Source of the DNA: Utricularia gibba | Lineage: Eukaryota > Streptophyta > Magnoliopsida > Lamiales > Lentibulariaceae | Direction: 5' to 3' | Assembly (NCBI GenBank): GCA_002189035.1 | Contig: NEEC01000008.1 | Span: forward strand, 930,001 to 994,000 | DNA length: 64,000 bases | Shown here: positions 10,986 to 23,233 of the stretch, in pieces | Layout: every line of letters begins with the position of its first letter | Numbering within the stretch: position 1 is the first letter of the stretch | Made by a program: the position numbers and the translations under genes | The notes under the pieces: model-generated | What the model was told of the DNA's origin: nothing | The model's input: the letters and a program-made list of their open reading frames with translations, nothing else | The model's database searches: none

Positions 10986-11903
10986 ATGGCGACAGAGCAA
11001 CCGAAGCCTGAGTCTGGGGAAGTGAAGAAGACAGATCTCTTTGAAGACGATGACGAATTTGAGGAGTTCGATATCGATCAGGGTAGGTTTCGTTTCTTCC
11101 ATCGCTGTGTGGTGGTGGATTTGATATGCTCATAATGATTTGCCCAACACTTCGCATCGTTAATCCTGGCAACTAGTCTGGTGTGTTACGTCAATATCGT
11201 TTTTTCCTGGTTTGTTGCTTCTTTCTTTGTTTTTTGAATACGTTGAGCCACATTCTGCAGCTATCTATGGTTGGTCTCCTGTGGGTGGGGGCTTTCTGTT
11301 TTTATAGATTAAGCTATGTAGTTCCCTTGGCATTGAGAAATTAACTGCACTGATGTGAAAATTCACTGAAGAAGAGAATGCGATTTATTGTTGCACTGAT
11401 GTCCGCGACATGTGATTCTGTTACCCATATTGATAGAAATCGTCGCCCCATATTCTGCTCTATTAAGGTTTGTAGTTCGCTTTGCTAAATAGTTGATCCC
11501 GAAATTGGGCGGCTGCAGAGTTAACCCAGTTGCTTGTACTTTTGAAGTGTTGTTTGTCCACACTGTGTGTTCTCGTTCCAAGCGCCGTTTTCCAATCCAA
11601 TTTAGCAGCCATTTTTATAGTAAACCTGTTAGAAACACACGAGTTTAGTGTCTGCTTTATACATTATCCACTCCCCAAAGAGTCATGGTTTTCCCATCGA
11701 ATATTTAGCGTGTCTGTACCTTTTGAAACATGGATTTCCTTTTGTTTCATGTACAAACCTGGCATTTTGTAGTTTGGGATGATAAGGAAGACGCCAAGGA
11801 GATAAATCAGCAGTGGGAGGACGATTGGGACGACGACGATGTCAACGATGATTTCTCCCTTCAGTTGAGGAGGGAACTGGAGAGCATCCCCGAGAAAAAA
11901 TGA
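10986..11903 (+). CDS. DSS1: 26S proteasome lid subunit DSS1/SEM1 (Rpn15)
   Basis: Two exons, 10986-11082 and 11773-11903, give 75 residues, the normal size. The protein is intensely acidic and shows the two conserved blocks of the family: FEDDDEFEEFDIDQ in exon 1 and QQWEDDWDDDDVNDDFS in exon 2, ending in a basic-flanked ELESIPEKK tail. DSS1 is an intrinsically disordered component of the proteasome lid, binds ubiquitin, and also accompanies BRCA2 and the TREX-2 mRNA export complex. The intron is large (690 bases) compared with the coding part. A site II cluster upstream suits constitutive expression. Confidence 0.93.
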
Positions 11904-12188
11904 AGCTAAGTCTTCTCCACTCTCTTACTCTTGTATTCCTGCATCAGTAGGGGAATGTAGGACGTGGTGTTCCCTCTTTGGGTCGACCTCTGACTGCTAA
12001 TCCAAAGTCTGATGACTCAGGCCGTCTACATAGACATGTTCTTTTAGATTTGGTGAAACCAGAGTTTGAATATGGATTTTATTGAAAGCTTGCGTTTTTC
12101 TTTAGTACATAGAACTATATGCATCGTCTTTCTATGCATCAAACACTTTGTCTTCTACCTTTATGCCTTGGGGAAAGGATTATGCATG

Positions 12189-12463
12189 GGAATAATTCCT
12201 GTTCACCTCTTTCGTGAGTTTATCATACTTTATAGATGGGAAATCTCAGATTCGTATGAGTGGAATATATGAACCGTGCTGAACCTCTTCTTCAATCTAG
12301 TTAGTGATTTGAGTTATAATTTTTTGAATTGGGTGGAGTGCCCCAAATGAAGAGCTAAATTGAAGAATAGGTTCAACCCGTTTTCATATATTTCTACTCA
12401 TAGGAATTTGAGATTTCCCATCTGAAATTAAACTCACGAAAGAGGTGTATAGGAATTATTTCC
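12189..12463. repeat. imperfect inverted repeat with arms of about 110 bp
   Basis: The left arm (12189-12298, beginning GGAATAATTCCTGTTCACC) is repeated in reverse complement by the right arm (about 12357-12463, ending AGGTGTATAGGAATTATTTCC), with a loop of roughly 58 bases. Long matching blocks include CTCACGAAAGAGGTG and GAGATTTCCCATCT. It lies some 290 bases after the DSS1 stop. It could be a foldback transposon remnant (MITE-like) or a hairpin source of small RNA; nothing in it is coding. Confidence 0.75.
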
Positions 12464-13019
12464 ATACCTAAATGTGAGTTGAAAATGAACTCACGAAGGA
12501 GACCAAATGTAGTTGCGGGAAGCAATGGCACTGCAACCAGGGAATACTCATGATCCTCAGAGCGAAATTTGAATCCATTTTTTGGCTTAGGAATTGTTTA
12601 GATAATATTTTCAATCATTAAAAAATCTAAATAGTTTATAATTTGAATGGTTAAATTGTGATTAATCATTCGTTTTTTAATGAAAAAATATGAAATCATA
12701 ACTGAAATGTAATTAATTGTTTTTATTTTAAAGTAATTTTTTCAATTCAATGTAATTGGATATTGAATTCGTGATTTTAAAATGTTATGGGGGGTTTTTC
12801 CAGAGAGGTTAAAAGGGTAATTTACGCAACTCGGAATTAAGCCCGGGTCACGAATTGGGCTGATCGGATAAAGTGAGAAGAGGAGCCCATTACGAGAAGA
12901 GATCCGTTAACGTTGAAAGCTCAATCTTTTAAAAAAATAAGCCCTTTTTTTTTTTTTGAGATTTTCAAAATAAATTTATCCTCCAAGTATGGAAATTATG
13001 TGGCTCCAACAGCAACGCC
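12464..13019. other. intergenic; promoter region of the phosphatase-fold gene
   Basis: AT-rich sequence without a gene. A further copy of the AACTCACGAA word at 12490 lies just outside the inverted repeat. TGGGCT at about 12857 and the GGAGCCCA region nearby resemble site II elements upstream of the next gene. Confidence 0.35.
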
Positions 13020-14347
13020 ATGCTGGGCAGGGCTACTTTCGCAGCCTCGTGTTCTCTGGCCTCCCGCAGTGGTTCGTCGACAGATTCTCCGTTTCTGCTG
13101 AACTCGCCGGAAGCCGATGCAGTCCACTTCAGCCGTCGGGGATTGCTTACTTCTTTGCCCTTTACTGTATCGCCATTTCTAGCTTTTCCGCAAGGTAGGA
13201 ACCATGCCCATGACTTCATCTCTTTGCCTGTTTCTGAAGCCCGTGGCCTCTTCCGGATGCCCCCATATCGGCTCGCAAACAGGTGAACAATCTTACTTTC
13301 GTATTGTCTACTGGGCACTCTTGTTTACAGGGGATTTGCGTGCCCCCTGCCAACTGTTTGATTTAATGGGAGTCCGGAATCTGGGGTTCTCCTGGTTCGT
13401 TATAAAAAATTGGTGGTTGGCGTGAATCAGGTACTATTTGGTGAGAGCTGGGGAATCCAATTATGAGAGAATAGGAGTAATCAACACAAATCCGGTTGCT
13501 AAAACATCAGTAGACAACGGATTGTCCGAAGAGGGAAAGAAGCAGACAGTCAGAGCTGCATTTAAGTTGAAATCTGTGGGGGCATGTGAAAACAATTGCT
13601 GGATTTGGCCTTCAATTACCCAGAGAGCTTATCAGGCTGCTGAGATCATTGCTGCTGTTAATGGGATCAACCGAAGGTACTCATGTTAACCTCCTTCGCT
13701 TGGCATAGAAACAGCCTGTGAGTGTAATAAAGTTAACGTATTGCTGCAGCCATATAGTTCCTGAGTACAGCTTCTTGGATGCTCGGGGACTTGGAGCATT
13801 TGAAGGGCGAAAACTGGAAGCCATTTCAGAGGTAGTGGCGTCCATAACTATACCAAAATGCTCCATGAAATGCTGAAAGCGAGATCTCTCTCTGTGTCAA
13901 CACAATCCCCCAGGTGTACGCTGCAGACACTCTTTCTCCCAACATCAAACCTCCCCCAGTAGACGACGGGACACCAAATGAAAGCGTGCAGGATGTGTTC
14001 GTACGCGTCACACAGCTCATGTCCATCCTCGAGACGCAGTACTCAGGGGACACCGTCATCATCGTGTCTCCTGATTCCGATAACCTATCTGTCCTCCAAG
14101 CCGGCTTGCTGGGGCTCAACCTACGCAGGTAACTCACCTTCCCATGAAACACACTACACTAAAGAGATGATGATGAATCAGTCATCTATATGTTTGCAGG
14201 CACCATGAGCTTTCCTTCACCCCCGGCGAAGTCAGGTTCGTGGATCCTTCCACCATCCCCACAGCTTCCAAACCACCCCCCTCCAAGATGTGCAAGTGCC
14301 CCAACCCCCCAAACTGCATCTCATTGCAACCCTCTGTTCAGAGCTAA
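13020..14347 (+). CDS. plastid histidine-phosphatase-fold protein, probable pseudoenzyme
   Basis: Five exons: 13020-13282, 13431-13676, 13750-13831, 13914-14128, 14200-14347, giving 317 residues. The first 75 residues are Ser/Arg-rich and poor in acidic residues, like a chloroplast transit peptide. The mature part has the phosphoglycerate-mutase/histidine-phosphatase layout: LVRAGESNYE (family norm LVRHGES), SITQRAYQAAEII, GLGAFEG, and VIIVSPDSDN (family norm VSHGG). Both catalytic histidines are thus replaced (Ala in the RHG motif, Pro in the SHG motif). I recall plant homologues annotated as phosphoglycerate mutase family proteins of unknown function. A shorter transit peptide start is possible, but ATG 13020 is the one in frame. 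The C-terminus is Pro/Cys-rich (KMCKCPNPPNC). Confidence 0.85.
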
Positions 14348-16023
14348 ACTCATTGCTGGTTGACTTCCAACCCGCAAACACACATTTGTGTTGGGTCAAA
14401 CCAACAGATACGACAACCCACATTGTCATCTCACAATTCCAACTTTACTTCTGCCACCCCACCTCAAGTGACACCTTCTACATTCCCCCCCCCCCCCCCC
14501 CCCGATTGACCAAAATAATATACTGCATCCGTGTCCGACGCGCGCCTTCTTTATTTTTTTATACTTTGGTGTCGATCAACGTGCAAGATCGGGTTTTTTT
14601 ATTGGAAAAGCTATCCAACTGCCGTTTGTCACCTCCCAAGGGACAAACCATTGATAGAAGGATCAAAGAGGCACACTTTGGCCTGGGTTTCTCATAAAAC
14701 GTTTCTTAGGTTTTTATTTTTCATTCTCATTCTTATAACCTATGGTTTCCAACGAGTTTCGTAGTCATTATGGGCATGTGTTTTAATCGTGATTGAATCG
14801 TTGATTAATTTTGAAAAGAGAATTTAAATACCATACGTTTTATAATATTTTTATTCGTAATTATTGATATCTCATACATTATATTTTTTTATTAATTTAA
14901 ATGATTAATATTCAACTTGTTCACATATTTTTTTATTACAATAAAAAATACATCCATTGATTGATCCAATTAGAGTTTGATTTGTATAAAAATGTAAGTG
15001 GATTTCAGATTAAATTGATGAGAAAGTTGCAATAAAAACACATCAAATTTATTCAATATAAAGTGTTTAATCTTCAGCTATCAAAATTACAAAAAAAAAA
15101 ATTTAAGTTGTCAAAATCGTATAACTAAGATTCTAATAATTTTTAAAATTTTTTAAAAATGAACTATTTATAATACTGTGAACTGGTTTTGGTTTCAAAT
15201 TCAACAAGATTTCGTATTAAGTCTTTTCATATTCATGTTTAGAATTCGACAAATTGAATTATACCACCTGTTAGAATCATATCACATTCGTATTTCATAA
15301 TGTTTGGAATTACATAATAGTAAGATCATTAGAGGAGAAAGAATATAACTTATGTATAATATTTACAATGATATATTGTTATAACAATGTTACAATAAAA
15401 ATTAATTAATTTTAATAACATGAGAAATTAAATATATAATTTTATACCGCTCATTAATAAAATATTTTTAAAAAATGATTTAAATTATTTACAATGAATG
15501 TGACTTCAAGTTCCGCCGACAAACTCCACACTTACATTGATATTCGTCTAGGTTCGATTTGGAAATATGATTTTAAAACATTGAAAGTGGGCATGTAGAC
15601 GTGATCACGAGCACATGCCCACTCTATCAGCTGCACCTTATTTTAAAAAAGGGGGGATATTATAATTAAATCAATCCATTTGGGGACTTAAGTTTGGACT
15701 TTAGAATATTAATCCAGTTACAACCATCAACGTGGAAATTGTTTTTTTTTTTTTTCCTTTAAATGGTGTCCAAGTGTATGCAGTTGGAGCAGCAGATCTG
15801 TATTGCGCCTCCGCCTCTGCGAATTGGAAATCTGCCGTCGACGCCCCTCTTGTTGACTCGTTAACTGCTGTTACTGGAGGAAGCCCACTTCCTTTTACCC
15901 TCTGAGAATTCGAGCTTTTTTCGTGGAACTGTTGCTGTTGGGGTTGGGTGGCGACTGGGGTTTCTTTGATTGCTTTTGGTGGAATGTGAAGCGTTTACTG
16001 GCTTGCGGGTTGTGAATTTGGGG
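14348..16023. other. intergenic, AT-rich; small hairpin and C-tract
   Basis: No gene is seen. A pure C tract of about 17 bases lies near 14486-14502. GTGGGCATGT (15587-15596) and its exact reverse complement (15613-15622) form a perfect 10-bp hairpin with a 16-base loop. The last 250 bases are less AT-rich and likely hold the SIS3 promoter and leader. Confidence 0.5.
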
Positions 16024-17966
16024 ATGGCAATCAAGGGCGTGGATTTCAAATGGTGGGGTTTCGGTTGATTTGGTTTTGTTAACAGTAGTAGTTTGTGTTT
16101 GGTTATTGTGATCGTGAATTCGGTTTTTCTTGCAGGTATGATGGCTTCTTCTTATCTATGCTTGCCACAAGCATGTATCCTTTTCTTGAATTTTCTCTCA
16201 ATTCTGTTCTTGTTTGCATCTGGGTTGTTTAGTGATGAGACGTGCTATGTCATGGGGTTCTGATATTTTCTTAACTAGTTTGTAGAATAATTGTAGCTGT
16301 TAATTGGGAGAAGTACCATTCCTGTACCTACCCCTTGCATATATGGATTGTGGTATGGTATCCTTTAACCTTTTGGACAATAAAAATTTATTTGTTTCTA
16401 GTACTTTTTGTATCTCAATGAAGGGTTGTTGCTTTTAGGTTGACTATACTACAGTGTTTCTTTTTCGCCTCCTCATGTTTCTAGACAATGGTTTAGCTGC
16501 TGGGATGGGATTGTAAGGACTCCCCTTCTGAGTTCCTTTTCTGGATTAATGGCTGAGATTAGTTTTCTTTTTTTCGTTACTTGATCCATCATTTTGTTAC
16601 TCTTGAGATTGCAAGTGTTTCGATTGACGCTTCCTTTGTTGTTGGAATGACCACAGGGATCTTGGATCCCAACAAAGATATGCTCGTTTTTGTGGGAGAG
16701 TTGCTGTTTTGTCCATTCTTGTTCTGCTGCTTTATCCATTCCTTATTGCTTGGACTGGCATTGGGACGCTGTGGTTCGTTCGTGCTAGAAACTGCGTATG
16801 CTTCATCTCATTCTCCTTTGTACTTCTGTTCCCCACTTCAGAATCTAATGTACTATAACTGTACCTCAGTTGCCTGAAGAAGGTCAAAAATGGGGTTTTC
16901 TTATCTGGCTGCTCTTCAGCTATTGCGGTCTTCTATGCATGGCTTGTGTATGCCTTGGAAAGGTCCGCAATTCTTTTGGATTCAAGGACTCGTTTTACAT
17001 GCCACCCAATCCTCGTAGATTTATTGTAATTTCGCTGCAGTGGATAACCAGAAGGCATGTGCATCTACTCCGTGGTCAACAGGGAATCCCTGTTTCTGAA
17101 TTTGGTGTAAGCTTCATGAATCAGCACACTTCCCATTTGGTTCTCGACATGATTGATGCATTAGAATTTCTGGGCTGTGTTCCAGGTGGTTGTAGACATG
17201 ATCAGAGTGCCGGATTGGGCTATCGAAGCTGCCGCAGGTCAAGAAATGAGAGGAATGGGACAAGATGCAACGCCTTACCAGCCAGGCCTATACTTGACCC
17301 CTGCACAGGTATAGGAATCGGAATTGATATCCCTGAAATCTTCAATCAACTTGTAAAAGTCATGCATTCTGCTCATGTAAGAGTTCTAATTTGTCTTGTC
17401 AGAGGGAAGCTGTTGAAGCTCTTATTCAAGAACTTCCAAAGTTCAGGATGAAGGCTGTGCCCACTGATTGCAATGAATGCCCAATATGCTTGGAAGAGTT
17501 TCACGTTGGAAATGAGGTAAATGCGAAAGGAGAAGATGAGAAAAGATCCTCCCATTCAGCCCGGCACCGAAACTCCGACGGACACCTCATGCCTTAACTT
17601 CGAGTTTTGCAGGTCCGTGGCCTCCCTTGCGCCCACAACTTCCACGTCGAATGCATCGACGAGTGGCTCCGTCTGAACGTGAAATGTCCGAGATGCCGCT
17701 GCTCTGTCTTCCCAAACCTGGACCTGAGCGCACTATCCAGCATCCAGGCGGACACAGAACGGCCGCCTCCGACCAACATAGTCACCGTGAGTCAGTATGT
17801 CCGGAGCCAGCCCTCCAGCCAAAGCTACCGACTTCGGTTACAGGGTCTCCTCCGGCCTGCCCGTTCGGGCGGCGAGGAGCCGGAAAGCTCGGTAGCGCCG
17901 TCGCGCACCGAAAATGCAGAGCTGGTTCAAGTGGTCGTCCAAGAGACTGCCACGCCACGGCCTTGA
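16024..17966 (+). CDS. SIS3: RING-H2 E3 ubiquitin ligase, SIS3-like, membrane protein
   Basis: Ten exons: 16024-16052, 16136-16174, 16286-16352, 16439-16512, 16657-16795, 16870-16962, 17041-17106, 17186-17308, 17403-17516, 17613-17966, giving 365 residues, near the Arabidopsis length. It starts MAIKGVDFKWYDGFFLSM and has several hydrophobic segments in the N-terminal half (IIIVAVNW region, VFLFRLLMF, VLSILVLLLYPFLIAW, FLIWLLFSYCGLLCMACV). The RING-H2 is CPICLEEF...CAHNFHVECIDEW...CPRCR, C3H2C3 complete. SIS3 is a positive regulator of sugar signalling at seedling establishment in Arabidopsis. The start was chosen because the short first exon restores the conserved N-terminus. All exon phases agree. 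Confidence 0.93.
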
Positions 17967-18024
17967 GCGATAAACTGTTTGTATTTTGATGTTAGATTCA
18001 ATAATCCTGAAAAAGAAGGGACTT

Positions 18025-18130
18025 GTTTTCTAAATATTCATTTTTTAAGCGACAATATTGAGAATTAGTAACAAAATAGTGCTGTTTTATAAATAATCAT
18101 TTTTAAGGGACAATATTGAGAATTAGTAAC
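18025..18130 (+). repeat. 59-bp direct duplication after SIS3
   Basis: The block GTTTTCTAAATATTCATTTT...GACAATATTGAGAATTAGTAAC (18025-18072) is repeated at 18084-18130 with a few changes. It falls in the likely 3' UTR or downstream region of SIS3. Confidence 0.8.
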
Positions 18131-18319
18131 CATTTATTTTGATCATCGTGTTGTTCTTGAGATGTGCTTCGTGATCGGGCGCCAGCTTCTCACTCAATGC
18201 AGTTGGTATTTGCGGTTGTTGTTCCCGCTCGATGAAGATGGTTTATGGTCCTCGTTTATGAAGTTGGCTGTCGTGTGTGCATTCTGTGGGCGGAAGATTC
18301 GAATTGAAGGGCCATTATT

Positions 18320-20983
18320 ATGGCGCCTGTTTCAAACTCTCCACCGGGCTCTGCCGGCGATAGTGTTTCTTCTAAGTCAGGTTTAGATGCGTTTTCTTTA
18401 ATCTTTTCTTGTATGTATGAATGTCCATACTTCATGTTCTCCTTCTTCACACTTGGGTGATTTCTATTTTTTTTATTCTGTTTACTTAATTGTGAGATAG
18501 TGAATTAGAAGAACTGGAATTTCTATTACGATTTTGGCATGATCTTTTTCATGGTTAGTTGTATTTCTGAATTTAGTTGAAGTTAAACGTGGTGCTTTTC
18601 CGGCATTGGCGGATGCTTAAAGTTAACTTACTTGATGACGATGTTCCCTTGGTTGTGTTCTTCAGTTTCACAGAGCATACCAGCTAGTGTTGATGATAGG
18701 TGGGACACGAAACTGGAGGCTGCAAGGGAGGCTTCTACTGCTTCAGCATTTGTGAACTCAGCGCCCATTCGAGAAGGAAAAGTGCAAAATGCTGTAAAGT
18801 TTCTTGCACACCCCAGTGTTAGGGGAGCTCCTGCCATTTATAGGCGTTCATTTCTTGAGAGTAAGGGCCTGACTAAGGAGGAGATTGATGAAGCATTTCG
18901 ACATGTTCCTGTATGTAACTTCCATTCTCTCGATTTGTTGTAGAATGTAAACCTAGTTGTTTTAAGAATCTATTGTGAAGCCTTACAGTTTCACCTTATA
19001 GGATCCCTCGACATTGGTTACTACAACAGGCCATTTAGTTAACAGTCAAGGTAACAAAATATTACCTTTTCTCTCTCTCAATTGTAGATTCTGACCTGTT
19101 ATGGTAACTAACTCTATGCGATTTTTGTATCATGAAGATGGAGAGGCTAGATCCTCACCAAGTATTCAGTCTCAACCACCAGAACAAGTGCTTCAACTGA
19201 CTTCTTCAAAGATGGGTATGCTATCTCAGTTCAAATGGTGTCATGGTATTATTGCTTTAGGCTTTCTGGTTACATCTGGAATTGGAGCTGGAGTACTTTT
19301 TAAGGTAACATTTGAGTGCGACTGCGAGACATATGGCTGTTTTTCAGATAATATTTCACACACATAAAAACAGGACTATGGGTTTGGCTTATAGTAAATA
19401 TTGTCAAACTTGCTGACCCACTCTGGTGCGATCTTCCATCTTAAATTCGTCATATCTTGTGTCAGAACTCAGTTATTCCTTGGTTTAAGTCCTGGATTCG
19501 GAAAGTTATATTGGATGAAAAGGAGCATCTGGTGAAGAAAAGCAGCGTGACACCACATTTAGCTGAAGAAACTGCAGTTTCTGTGAAAGCTGCTGCCATT
19601 GCAGCAGCTGATGTAGCGCGAACAAGTCAGGAGATGTTAATATCTTGGAATGAAGGTTGATTTCCCTGTTGTTTTCATTGATTATATTGCAAATTGATTC
19701 TCTAGAACCAGCATGCATCTGCTCACCTTTTCTGATTTCTCTCTCAGAGAAGCGGTGCTTCGATGAGCTTATCCATATGTTAAATGTGCAAGTAACGAAA
19801 ATAAAATCCATGAGTAATTCTCTAAAAATGTTGGAAAATGGTAAGGATCAGATGCCTGCGAAGCCTTTTTTAGTGAAGCTCTGTGTATTTTTTATATGGT
19901 TCTGGGTGTTTAAGTCAAAAATCTTTTACATACATGGGCCTAATTTCTTCTGCCTGCACTCGCAGGTCAAAGTGTAAATGGGAGATCCACTGGATCAACA
20001 GTGAGTCATCCTCATTTGTGCTCTTGAGTTTCATTTGTCATTTTTGGGCTCATGTTGCCTCCTCTGATTTTTGTTCTCAGCCTATTCATTTAAATGGCGG
20101 GCTCACTGCCGATTCCCATTCAGGTTTATTAATAATGTGATGAGCTTCATATCATTGCAAGTTTTTGCTTGTCATCAATCTTGACCATTTCAAGTCCCGC
20201 ATTAGCAGAGAGTCCTTCACCTCGTGCTAATGTTGTGGATTCATCAAGTGCACGCTATCCAAACTCATACATGGAGGTAAATTTTTATCTAAGAAACTCA
20301 CACAAACAAAATACGCATTGTTCTGACTTAGAAACTCAGTTGCACAACGAATCAACTTCATTTTTTTTTTCTCAGAAATGCTGTTGCTTGCAAAAGGGCT
20401 AGACTTTCCCTTTCCAAATCAGCTTTGTCGATTTCCTAATGTCTGTAACTTCCCTTGCAGATATTGGATATGATTAGAAGAGGTGAGAGACCTCCTAATA
20501 TTCGGGTAAGCTCCCTCCTATATGTGATATCAAACATATTTTTGGTAATCTGCTTGCCTTACACTTCAGTTTCTGGAACTTTTGCATCTGTGTCAGGATA
20601 TAGATGACAGACCACCGAACCCAGATCAACCATTAACAAATCCACGTTTAGCTCCGAGGCCAAAGGTTCGTTGCAAAACTTATGTTTTGTGCATTCCAAT
20701 GTCGGATCAGAGCAAGGCAACTGATGATTGTTTTACATGCCTTGTGAATCTCGGGCATCATTGTGATTATTTTGCATAGTCCATGTGACTCATAAAGTTC
20801 CTATTCTGCATACAGCCTTGGGAAGCTAATCAACGCTTCACTAACACGCACACAATACAAGGCAGAGGTACCCCAATGAATGCTGATGGTACATTACCTC
20901 TTTGGCAACAGAGGCGTGTACAGTTCACAGAAATTGACTCAGATGTCGAGCTGCCTGTCGGTAGAAACCCGTCCTGGAGATAA
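18320..20983 (+). CDS. PEX14: peroxisomal docking protein PEX14, with early stop
   Basis: Twelve exons: 18320-18380, 18666-18910, 19002-19050, 19138-19304, 19466-19655, 19748-19840, 19966-20000, 20081-20123, 20209-20276, 20461-20505, 20597-20665, 20816-20983, giving 410 residues. Residues 50-100 hold the PEX5/PEX19-binding domain (VQNAVKFLAHPSVRGAPAIY, GLTKEEIDEAF). A membrane segment follows (IIALGFLVTSGIGAGVLF), then a coiled coil (EETAVSVKAAAIAAADVA and LNVQVTKIKSMSNSLKML) and the conserved ILDMIRRGERPPNIR and RPPNPDQPL blocks. PEX14 docks cargo receptors at the peroxisome membrane. The frame ends at TAA 20981, yet the next 66 codons still match the PEX14 C-terminus, so this copy is truncated by about 65 residues. 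Confidence 0.9.
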
Positions 20984-21184
20984 TACGCACCTCCGCAGCC
21001 ACAAGGCAGCCTAAAGAGAGCTGTCCATCATACTCAAACAAGGCAATTGACTGATGAACAGTTACTTGCTCGATCCACATGTGTAGCTGATGAGCTGCAA
21101 ATAATCAGTAAAATCTCTGAATCTGAAGGTGGGGACGAAACAAACGGTGACAACACTGCGGCCTGTTCAACATACAGGAGATAA
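20984..21184 (+). other. PEX14-like C-terminal reading frame beyond the stop
   Basis: The same frame continues after TAA 20981-20983 as YAPPQPQGSLKRAV... to a TAA at 21182-21184. It contains VADELQIISKISESEGGD, which resembles the DELQKITKFSESGG block near the end of Arabidopsis PEX14. It is the former C-terminus, now untranslated unless the stop is a sequence error or is read through. Confidence 0.7.
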
Positions 21185-23233
21185 AAACCTGCACGTTAGT
21201 GAACAAAATGGGAGAAGGGAAAATTTGTTACAGTTTCTTCATCTTGTTTTTGCCGGAAAAAACTGACAGGATTACGACGACTGACAGAAACTGGGAATTC
21301 TACACCAAGCATTTCTCACAACAAGATTACATGCTTTTCACACCAACCATTGTCACCCAAGCTCTACAACAACAGGATCACATCAGACGTTCTGCAAATG
21401 AAGAACGTTGAGTCACAAAAAAACATATCAGTTTTGAATTAGTGTCGAGAAAAACATATTTCACGTGATGGAGGTGATGTATCAGGTTCAATCTCGCTCA
21501 TTCATACAACAAACTATGTATTTGAATGATGACCAGAGCTCGAACATATTTTGCTATTCCAGACATTCAACGGTCCCTGCAACCATTTGAGCAGAAGACA
21601 CCTGCCAATATGTCTGGCTTTATCCATGGAAATGTGGCTAGGCAGAATTACAAGCTATAAAAGATGTAATAAACAGGATTGTAGTGAGCATCCAAGTCAA
21701 GTTAACTCAGTCTAAAATATGGAATCCAGATGTAGCCCAATTAGTTATGAGTGGAAACTAAAAAGCAACGATGGACACCTAAAGGAGAAACCAGAAGACA
21801 TATGGGAAACCCCAAGCATCGTTCCATTTCTCCATCTTCATTTTTCCAGACATGTAACAGTGCACAGATGACAACATCGGGCACCTGACTTACGTCTGGT
21901 ATTTCAGAAAACAATTGCTCAACCCACAAGTTTCATTTAATCGCCATGTCTTTAGCAAGACAGTAATAAAATGCATCAAGACTGTAACTTGATACACAAC
22001 CGCTAATCTAAGCTCTTCCAGATCTCGTGAAGTGCACGCAGGCCCGACATTGCAGCATGTGAGATGCCAATTACAACATGCCAGGGAGTGATGAATGGCA
22101 GGGAACGCAAATGCAAAACTGCACACACAGGACTATTGACCCACTAAAAGGATAAGCTTTCCTCGCAAGCATAGACACAAGAACGGCGAATGGCACCACA
22201 CCGCACGAAATCCAAGAATTTTCGAAATTGCATCTTCACAAGCAGGACGGAGAAGGAACACAAGAAGAAGGAAGAATCCCTGGGAACCCCAAAAGGGTGT
22301 ACATATATATATACAAGGATACATTAGGGCTACACCAATTCCGGGCTGGGCCTGAAGATTCGGTAGAACGGAATATTTCAAAATAAAATAATTTTAATGA
22401 AAATTTATATTTCTAAAATTTGAGTTTCCAAAGGCATGTCCATGAAACTATCATTATTTTGTTGAAAAATTAAAGAAAATAAAAAAGATTGAAAGGATTA
22501 AATATGTTGTATATCAATATACTAATTTAATTATGAATTTGAATTGAACTCTTTATTAATATATAAAATTTGTTATGTAATTTGAAATTATATTTAAGAT
22601 TATACAAAATAGAACCAGTTTTAAATTTTTTTGAATGGAATTAGTTTAAAATTGTAAAATTATTTTATAAAGTAATATAAATTTAATAAAATAAGACATA
22701 TATTGTAAATTTTAAAATATTAAATTATTATAAACTTTAATATTATAATATAAATATATTTTAAAAATAAATAAAAATTTAAATAATATAATTTTCTTAT
22801 TACTTTTATATTTAATCATTAAAATAAAAATTTCAATAATTCAATAATTACTAAAATTAATTACAGAATTTTAATTTCTGATTTTAATGTGTTAAAAATT
22901 AGAATTTTAAAAAATTAAACAAAATTGATTCAATCTAGAGTTAATTGAATTGAATAAAATTTCATATGAAATTGGATCAAGACAGTTAACTGTGCACGCA
23001 CTGTAAGCTTACACAAGTTCCGGTATCCCAACCCGTAGATTGGCCGGAAAATTTATTCTTGGAAGCATGGAAAAAGATTTGATTTTCTCAACGACAATTT
23101 CCTTTTGTTGGTGGTAAGGTGGGGTTTTCTTAATGGGATTTTTGATGATGATTCTCGTTTTGGGTCAGATGGGTTACCATAATTCATGAATATGGACTGT
23201 TGTTTGTGGTGGAATTAGTAGAATGAGTTATAC
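21185..23233. other. intergenic, no gene recognised
   Basis: The first 1.1 kb has mixed composition and probably includes the PEX14 3' UTR; short frames exist on both strands but none has recognisable motifs. From about 22380 to 22980 the DNA is extremely AT-rich. The last 200 bases are the apyrase leader region. Confidence 0.4.

Noticed and set aside
13195-13239. Apparent 45-base intron in exon 1 of the phosphatase-fold gene (GT...AG)
   Set aside because: Too short for a plant intron, and keeping it preserves the frame into the conserved GLFRMPPYRL block.
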